Assembly: GCA_037367355.1 (NCBI GenBank)
Contig: CM074702.1
Coordinates: forward strand, 2,108,001-2,172,000
Direction of reading: 5' to 3'
DNA from: Neoscytalidium dimidiatum
Lineage: Eukaryota; Ascomycota; Dothideomycetes; Botryosphaeriales; Botryosphaeriaceae
Length of the DNA stretch: 64,000 nt
In this document: positions 59,124 to 64,000 of the stretch, piece after piece
How positions within the stretch are numbered: position 1 is the first letter of the stretch
Layout of the letters: each line of letters opens with the position of its first letter
Notes under the pieces: generated by a model
Told to the model about the DNA's origin: nothing
What the model saw: the letters and a program-made list of their open reading frames with translations, nothing else
Databases searched by the model: none
Position numbers and translations under genes: made by a program

Positions 59124-61243
59124 ATGGCTGTCTTCGACATGACATTCCAAGTCCCTGAGGGCCAACCTTTTTTGGGTTTGACTGGAGGATGGCTTACGTT
59201 CTGGATCACGGTACGGTGGCTTCGTATTGGCACCTCCACTTTGTGATCTTGCTTGTAACCGCCGTCAGGTTGCCTGTGCTACGGACATGACACTGTTCGG
59301 CTATGACCAAGGCGTATTCAGTCAGTGCTCTCCCCCGCCATACACAAGTAAATCCTTACTTCTCTCCAGGTGGGGTCGTCGTCACACAAGACTTCCTCGA
59401 GCTGCATGATCTCGTCGGCCCTGGGCGCACCAAGGTTCTCTCAACTGTAACGGCAATCTACGATGTCGGCTGCTTTTTCGGAGCCATCATTGCCTTCACC
59501 ATCGGTGAGAGGCTTGGTAGGAAGAAGTCAGTGTTGCTTGGAACAACGACCATGGCAGTTGGCGCCCTTATCCAAACCACGTCTTACAGTCTGGCGCAAA
59601 TGTTTGTTGGGCGAATCATTCTTGGGCAGGTTACACTAATCCCTTTCGCCCCTGTCGGACTGAAAAAGTACGACGCCGCACTGATTTTCAGTGCTGGCTA
59701 GTGGCCTTAATATGGTCCTACAGCCCCACTGTACAGGAGACTAACATCACCAGTCTTGGGAACGGAATCAATACGGCTACAGCTCCTATCTGGCAGACAG
59801 AAACTGCACAGGCGAAGTGGAGGGGCAAGCTGGTGCTCCTAGAGATGTGGACGAACATTGCAGGGTTTACACTAGTCAACTGGATCAACTATGGACTCTC
59901 TTTCAGGGGCGGATCCGTCGCGTGGCGGTTCCCGCTTGCCTTTCAATTTATCTTCATTTTCATCCTTTGGGCAACGGTGCCATGGCTTCCCGAGTCACCC
60001 CGGTAAGGAACAAGAAACTCTTTTCCTTTCAGACTTGCTGACCTCTACTCAAGATGGCTCATCGGACAAGGCCGTAACAAGGAAGCTCAACTGATTCTAG
60101 CACGTCTCGAAGCCAAATCACAAGATGATCCTTATGTCGTTACGCAGATGAACACTATCGAGTTCAGCGTCCGCTACGAGCGCGAGCATGCAACAAGGTG
60201 GAGAGACTTGCTCCGTGGCCGCAACACTGGGTCCACCAAGAGTGTTCGCCGCCTTCTGCTCGGCGCCGGCACTCAGTTCATGCAGCAGTTTGAAGGTGCG
60301 TTGAATGATCCCCCAATCACTTGATTTCGCTCATCTCCCCCACCGCTAACCCGATTAGGCATTAACATCATGAGCTACTACCTCCCCACGGTCCTCATCG
60401 AATCCGTTGGACTCTCAAACTCGATGGCGCGCCTCCTGACCGCCTGCAACGCCAGCTCGTACTTCGTGTTCTCGGGCGTTGCTGTCCCCCTCGTCGAGCG
60501 CTGGGGCCGGCGCGGCTTGATGCTGCTCTCGACCGCCGGCCAGTTCCTCTCGTTCCTCGTCATCACGATACTGCTCCGGTTTGCGGACAGCAGCAGAAAC
60601 GTTGAGACGTTTGGAAAGGCTTCGATAGCCTTCTTCTTCCTGTACTACATCGCGTTTGGCATCGGGATGCTGGGCGTGCCATGGTGAGTCTGGGGGCAGG
60701 TTATTACGGCCATATGGCAGCGCTGATCGACGGCAAATGCCGCAGGCTCTACCCCACGGAGCTCAACAGCTTGCCGATGCGGACGAAAGGAGCGGCTGTT
60801 GCCACTGCGACGAACTGGTAAGCTCGGTGCATCGTGGCAGGCTATGGCGTCTGACTAATGCGCGCGATTCAAAGGATCACGAACTTCGTCATCGTCGAGA
60901 TCACGCCCATCGGCATCCAGAACCTCGGGTGGCGGTTCTGGATCGTCTGGACGGTTTTCAACGCGGTGTTCCTGCCAGTCATCTACTTTCTTTATCCGGA
61001 AACGGGTGAGCTTGGTTGCGTGACAGATTCTGGTGTTGCTAATCTGATGCGCCTTCAGCCAATCGGAGTCTGGAAGATCTCGATGCGTACTACCGGACCA
61101 ACCCCTCACTCATCGTTACGAAGAGCCCCGAGGCAATTTCGAAGAAGAGGCCTGTCCAGTTCTTGGAGCAGGAGAATGAGGAGGTGCACAAAGCAGAGGC
61201 GCAGATGATGAAGGATACGACGATTGGCGCAGAGAAGTACTGA
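59124..61243 (+). CDS. MFS sugar transporter (sugar porter family)
   Basis: Nine exons: 59124-59210, 59269-59320, 59370-59625, 59754-60002, 60054-60295, 60359-60683, 60746-60817, 60875-61005 and 61059-61243. They give 532 residues with consistent phases. Signatures in order: ACATDMTLFGYDQGVFSGVV, GERLGRKKSV, GNGINTATAPIWQTE, WRFPLAFQ, WLPESPRWL, QFMQQFEGINIMSYYLP, VERWGRRGL, LYPTELNSLPMRTKG and FLYPET. It is a twelve-helix proton symporter in the plasma membrane. Seven introns are 49-63 nt. The third (59626-59753) is 128 nt and best fits with a GC donor, because that restores ILG-LGNGIN; a GT donor at 59630 with acceptor at 59736 would add eight residues. This intron contains the dispersed repeat. 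Its position beside GH78 suggests rhamnose or a similar sugar. Confidence 0.93.
59654..59720 (+). repeat. Short dispersed repeat, copy 2, inside intron 3 of the transporter
   Basis: Matches 47789-47855. This copy contains a perfect GCACTGA-TTT-TCAGTGC hairpin (within about 59676-59694), only partly kept in the other copy. Confidence 0.7.
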
Positions 61244-61474
61244 GACCAAGGCTCACAACGCAGTACATTCTCAATTGAGGTACAGCACTTGATCAGAGCG
61301 ATAAGCAAAGGCGCAATAGGCTGTCGGAGAATGGCGGGAACTGGACGATTCTGGAATTGGAAGAGGAAATTCATGAAACCATACGTAAGGGTGGACTCGC
61401 TCATTTATCCATAAAAGAGTATACTGGTTCATGAAGTGAAAGCAACCTCGACTCTTCATCATTCACAAATTTCA

Positions 61475-63152
61475 TCATACCCTTTCCACCCTCTCCAACG
61501 CGCCCTTCTCCATCGCCGCCGCTGCTGCCTCAGGATCCTCCAGTGCATGCGGCACGACCTGATCCCCAAACAACTCGTCCATCTGCTCAAGCGTCTTGCC
61601 CTTCGTCTCGGGATAGAAGAAGATATAACACAGCGTCGCGATGATACCGAAAACGAAAAAGACGTAAAAGTAGCGGAACCCGATGTTTGTGAGAGCCTTT
61701 GGGCTGATCTGCGCGAAGACCAGGTTGATGGTCCAATTGGTGAAGGTGGACAGCGAGTTCCCCTTGGCACGGATGTCCACAGGGAACACTTCGGCGGGGT
61801 AAACCCAGCTGATGATTCCTGTTATCCAAAAAGTCAGTTTTCCAGTTCCAAGAGGCAGCGGGACGTGAGAGGGAATTGCGTACCGGTCGGTGTGTAGAAC
61901 AAGCTGAACACAAAATTCATCGCGACCATCGCACGCAGCTGGTTCTCCCCAGCCCCCCGCAAATGCTGCGACATGGCCGCATTCGCGACGAGCGCCAGCG
62001 CGCACCCTGCCGCACTGACGATCAGAGGCTTCACTCGGCCGATGCGGTCGACGGCCCACAGGCCGATCGTACAGTACACGATCGACAGCGCGCCGGAGAT
62101 GCCGATGATCATCAACGACTCCTGCGTCCCGATACCGAGCTGTTTGTATATCTGAGGACCAAAGTAATTGATTACGTTGATCCCGGACAGCGGGCCGAAC
62201 GCCTGCACGCCGCAGCCCAGCAGCAGGCGGCGGCGCCAGGTTGGCTTCTGGAAGATGGAGAACCAGGTGATGTCGTTGGTGGCGCGGTCGGCCGCGATCA
62301 CGTCGCGTATCTCGCGGAACTCCAGCTCGATGTACGCGTCGTTGGTGCCGTCGCCGTGCAGCTTCTTGAGGGCAGCGAGCGCTTCTTCTGGTCGGTCCCG
62401 CTCCATGAGCCAGCGCGGGGATTCCTGCAGGAACCATATGCCACAGACGAGGATGAGCGCAGGGATGCATTGGAAGGCGAGGGGGAAGCGCCCTGTCCAA
62501 GTGTCAGTAGCTGTCTCTTCCTTACAGGGAGGTGCTAGAGTGATGGTCGAACATTGGAATTGGTTGTCGACGAACGAGCAGCCGTAGCCTAGCCACTGCG
62601 CGACGAGGAATCCCCAGCTGAGGAACCACTGGAGCAGACCAGAGAGGATACCACGGTACTTAGGCTCAGAGATCTCGCCAGCGTACATGGGAATGGTCGA
62701 GGTGAGCATGCCCACGGCCACACCGGCGATGAAGCGTCCGATGATGAGCATGGCCATGCTGACGGCGCCTGCTTGGAGCGCGCATCCGAGAGTAGCGATG
62801 ACGGAACCGACGAAAATGGTCTTCTTTCGTCCGAGTTTGTCACCTACAAAAGGTTAACGAGGAGCATGTTTTGCGTGGAGCTGGACTTACCAGTCACGAA
62901 GTTGATCATGGTTCCGAGAATGGCGCCTCCCTGGAAAGAAGATACGATTCCACCCTCAGTGTCATCGTTGGGACTCTCAAAGTAGTCGACAAAGTACGGC
63001 TGCGCAATGGTGGAAGTGATGATACCGCTATCGAAACCGAAGAGAAAACTGCAGATATTTTGTCAACGCTGTAAAATGTTCGTCTCGGAGCATGAAACGT
63101 ACCCTCCAATCGCCAGGAAGGTGCCTGAGGCGATGGTGTATGCTCTACCCAT
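61475..63152 (-). CDS. MFS sugar transporter (monosaccharide/quinate-type sugar porter)
   Basis: Five exons: 63152-63103, 63048-62891, 62843-62553, 62492-61884 and 61818-61475 (introns 54, 47, 60 and 65 nt) give 483 residues. Signatures: GGFLFGFDSGIITS, GDKLGRKKTIFVGS, GRFIAGVAVGMLTSTIPMYA, SEPKYRGILSG, QWRFPLAFQCIPAL, FLQESPRWLMER, GPLSGINVINYFGP, DRIGRVKPL, WVYPAEVFPVDIRAKGNSLS and FFYPETKGKTLEQMDELF. The 60-nt intron is in frame and stop-free; splicing it restores WRFPLAFQ, so I take it as real despite a weak GTTCGA donor. It is convergent with the first transporter (231 bp apart) and divergent from the GH78 gene, sharing its promoter region. Confidence 0.93.
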
Positions 63153-63428
63153 CGTCTCGTTGTAAGGTTCTCAGTGTAAGGGGAACAGGCCGGAGGAACT
63201 GTGCCTCGAGAAGCAGTAACGAGACTCGCAACCTTCGTAGGGCAGGGAGCTGTAATATGCAAGGGTTCGGCGGCAGAGCAAAAATTTATAGAAATCAGTG
63301 TTTCGACGAAACAGAGAGCTTCGCCGAGGGCCGGCAAGAGACCTCACTGCGGCAAATGCCATGGCGGTCTGAGCCGCTCCAAGATCTGGGCCAGATGCGG
63401 AGCCTTCACCGGCTGGGACAGAATAGTG

Positions 63429-63443
63429 CGCCCCCATGGGGCG
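63429..63443. promoter_or_regulatory. Perfect 6-bp inverted repeat CGCCCC-CAT-GGGGCG
   Basis: Lies in the divergent promoter region between the second transporter and GH78. The GGGGCG core resembles sites of C2H2 regulators such as carbon-catabolite repressors; that reading is inference. Confidence 0.4.
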
Positions 63444-63530
63444 GTCAGGGAGGGTAGCTGAAGTGCGGAGAGGCCGAGGGGAATTGCCGACACGTGCGGC
63501 TGGCTAGATGCGGGAAAGCCGAGCATCTGC

Positions 63531-63550
63531 TTCGGTCAACTTGGACCGAA
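63531..63550. promoter_or_regulatory. Candidate Zn2Cys6 site: TTCGGTC-N6-GACCGAA (CGG-N10-CCG)
   Basis: A perfect 7-bp inverted repeat with a 6-base spacer, placing CGG and CCG ten bases apart. This is the arrangement bound by dimeric Zn2Cys6 proteins such as Put3. It lies 229 bases upstream of the GH78 ATG and 379 bases upstream of the transporter ATG. Confidence 0.5.
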
Positions 63551-63576
63551 GCTGCCGAACCGTCTCAGTCATTAGC

Positions 63577-63601
63577 CACCCCGACCCGCTCTGTCGGGGT
63601 G
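63577..63601. promoter_or_regulatory. Perfect 9-bp inverted repeat CACCCCGAC-N7-GTCGGGGTG
   Basis: Both arms are exact complements with a 7-base spacer, 178 bases upstream of the GH78 ATG. It could be a protein site or a hairpin. The CGGGGTG arms resemble zinc-cluster half-sites. Confidence 0.45.
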
Positions 63602-63778
63602 CCATCGCTCCGAAATGAGCCTCACCTGTGTGGGCTCTACCGATTTTTGTCTGGTGATACGCGCTAAGGATCTCGAAAGCTGGAATTTATCGCCGAACTA
63701 TATGATCTCCTGTTGCTGCCACCGAAGCAGGAATGCATTGAGGCGTATCTAGATTCAGCTTTCCCTGCCACGAGCACC

Positions 63779-64000
63779 ATGGAGGTCACCCGCTGCGGCA
63801 TCCACGGCTTCCACGAAACGTTGGGCATCGATGTCGACGAGTTGCGCTTCTGGTGGACTTTGTACGCACGGGAAGAACATACTACTCAGAGCGCATATCA
63901 GGTCAATCTGTCCGCTTCCAAGACGGTGCTAGAGGACCGGGATCCTCCCCCGGCAAAGCTTTTCTGGACTTCTGGAAAGGTACAAAGCAATGCGCAAAGA
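63779..64000 (+). CDS. GH78 alpha-L-rhamnosidase, N-terminal part (3' partial)
   Basis: From ATG 63779 the frame stays open for 74 codons to the window edge. It reads VTRCGIHGFHETLGIDVDEL, then RFWWTLYA, QSAYQVNLSAS, and LFWTSGKVQSNAQR. This is the N-terminal Ig-like module of GH78 rhamnosidases (typical pattern: C-E...PLGID...P.L.W.L...Q.AYQI.V.......LWDSGKV.S). The enzyme releases terminal alpha-L-rhamnose from plant glycosides and pectin. No signal peptide is seen before this module, so it may be intracellular, or an upstream exon may exist. The catalytic barrel is outside the window. Confidence 0.8.
   Translation, partial: MEVTRCGIHGFHETLGIDVDELRFWWTLYAREEHTTQSAYQVNLSASKTVLEDRDPPPAKLFWTSGKVQSNAQR

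Overview
The window is nuclear DNA of a filamentous ascomycete (Pezizomycotina). The genes carry many short GT-AG introns (mostly 39-84 nt) with CTAAC/CTGAC-type branch sites. The families found (HET-domain protein, DUF7025-AAA ATPase, fungal rhodopsin-like membrane protein, PEX2, SLX4, MFS sugar porters, GH78) are those of this group. GC-rich, gene-bearing blocks alternate with more AT-rich, gene-poor blocks holding decayed genes and repeats. Species cannot be read from the sequence.

Layout. 1-16 kb is ordinary genic sequence: the C-terminal end of a probable BuGZ/ZNF207-like zinc-finger protein, a UROD/MetE-like protein with a single-base frameshift, a membrane-anchored M28 glutamate-carboxypeptidase-like peptidase, a divergent 6-phosphogluconate dehydrogenase, a small hypothetical protein, and the peroxisomal RING protein PEX2. 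16-26 kb is a decay zone: fragments of one or more unidentified minus-strand genes with C-to-T-type stops, a 3593-bp hAT transposon copy with perfect 8-bp target duplications lying inside an old coding exon, a frameshifted HAD-like (terpene-cyclase-type) pseudogene, and a tandem array of about 104-bp hairpin-forming units next to a perfect 16-bp inverted repeat. 26-38 kb is gene-poor; it holds one copy of a dispersed repeat (the other is at 9.1-9.5 kb, opposite strand) and a set of degenerate roughly 270-340-bp repeats at 34-35 kb.

38-56 kb is genic again: SLX4 (Holliday-junction nuclease scaffold), a divergently transcribed pair of a DUF7025-AAA ATPase and a HET-domain protein (a plausible non-self recognition locus), a shattered beta-propeller pseudogene, a 1074-residue protein with two C-terminal membrane helices, and a seven-helix rhodopsin-like membrane protein. 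55.6-59.1 kb shows nothing convincing.

59-64 kb looks like a sugar-use cluster: two MFS sugar transporters in convergent orientation, then the start of a GH78 alpha-L-rhamnosidase that is divergent from the second transporter. Their shared 626-bp intergenic region carries three perfect short inverted repeats, including one of CGG-N10-CCG type expected of a Zn2Cys6 regulator. The enzyme would release L-rhamnose and one or both transporters could import it.

Exon models were built by hand from splice signals, frame consistency and conserved protein spacing. Family names come from recognised motifs, not from a database search.
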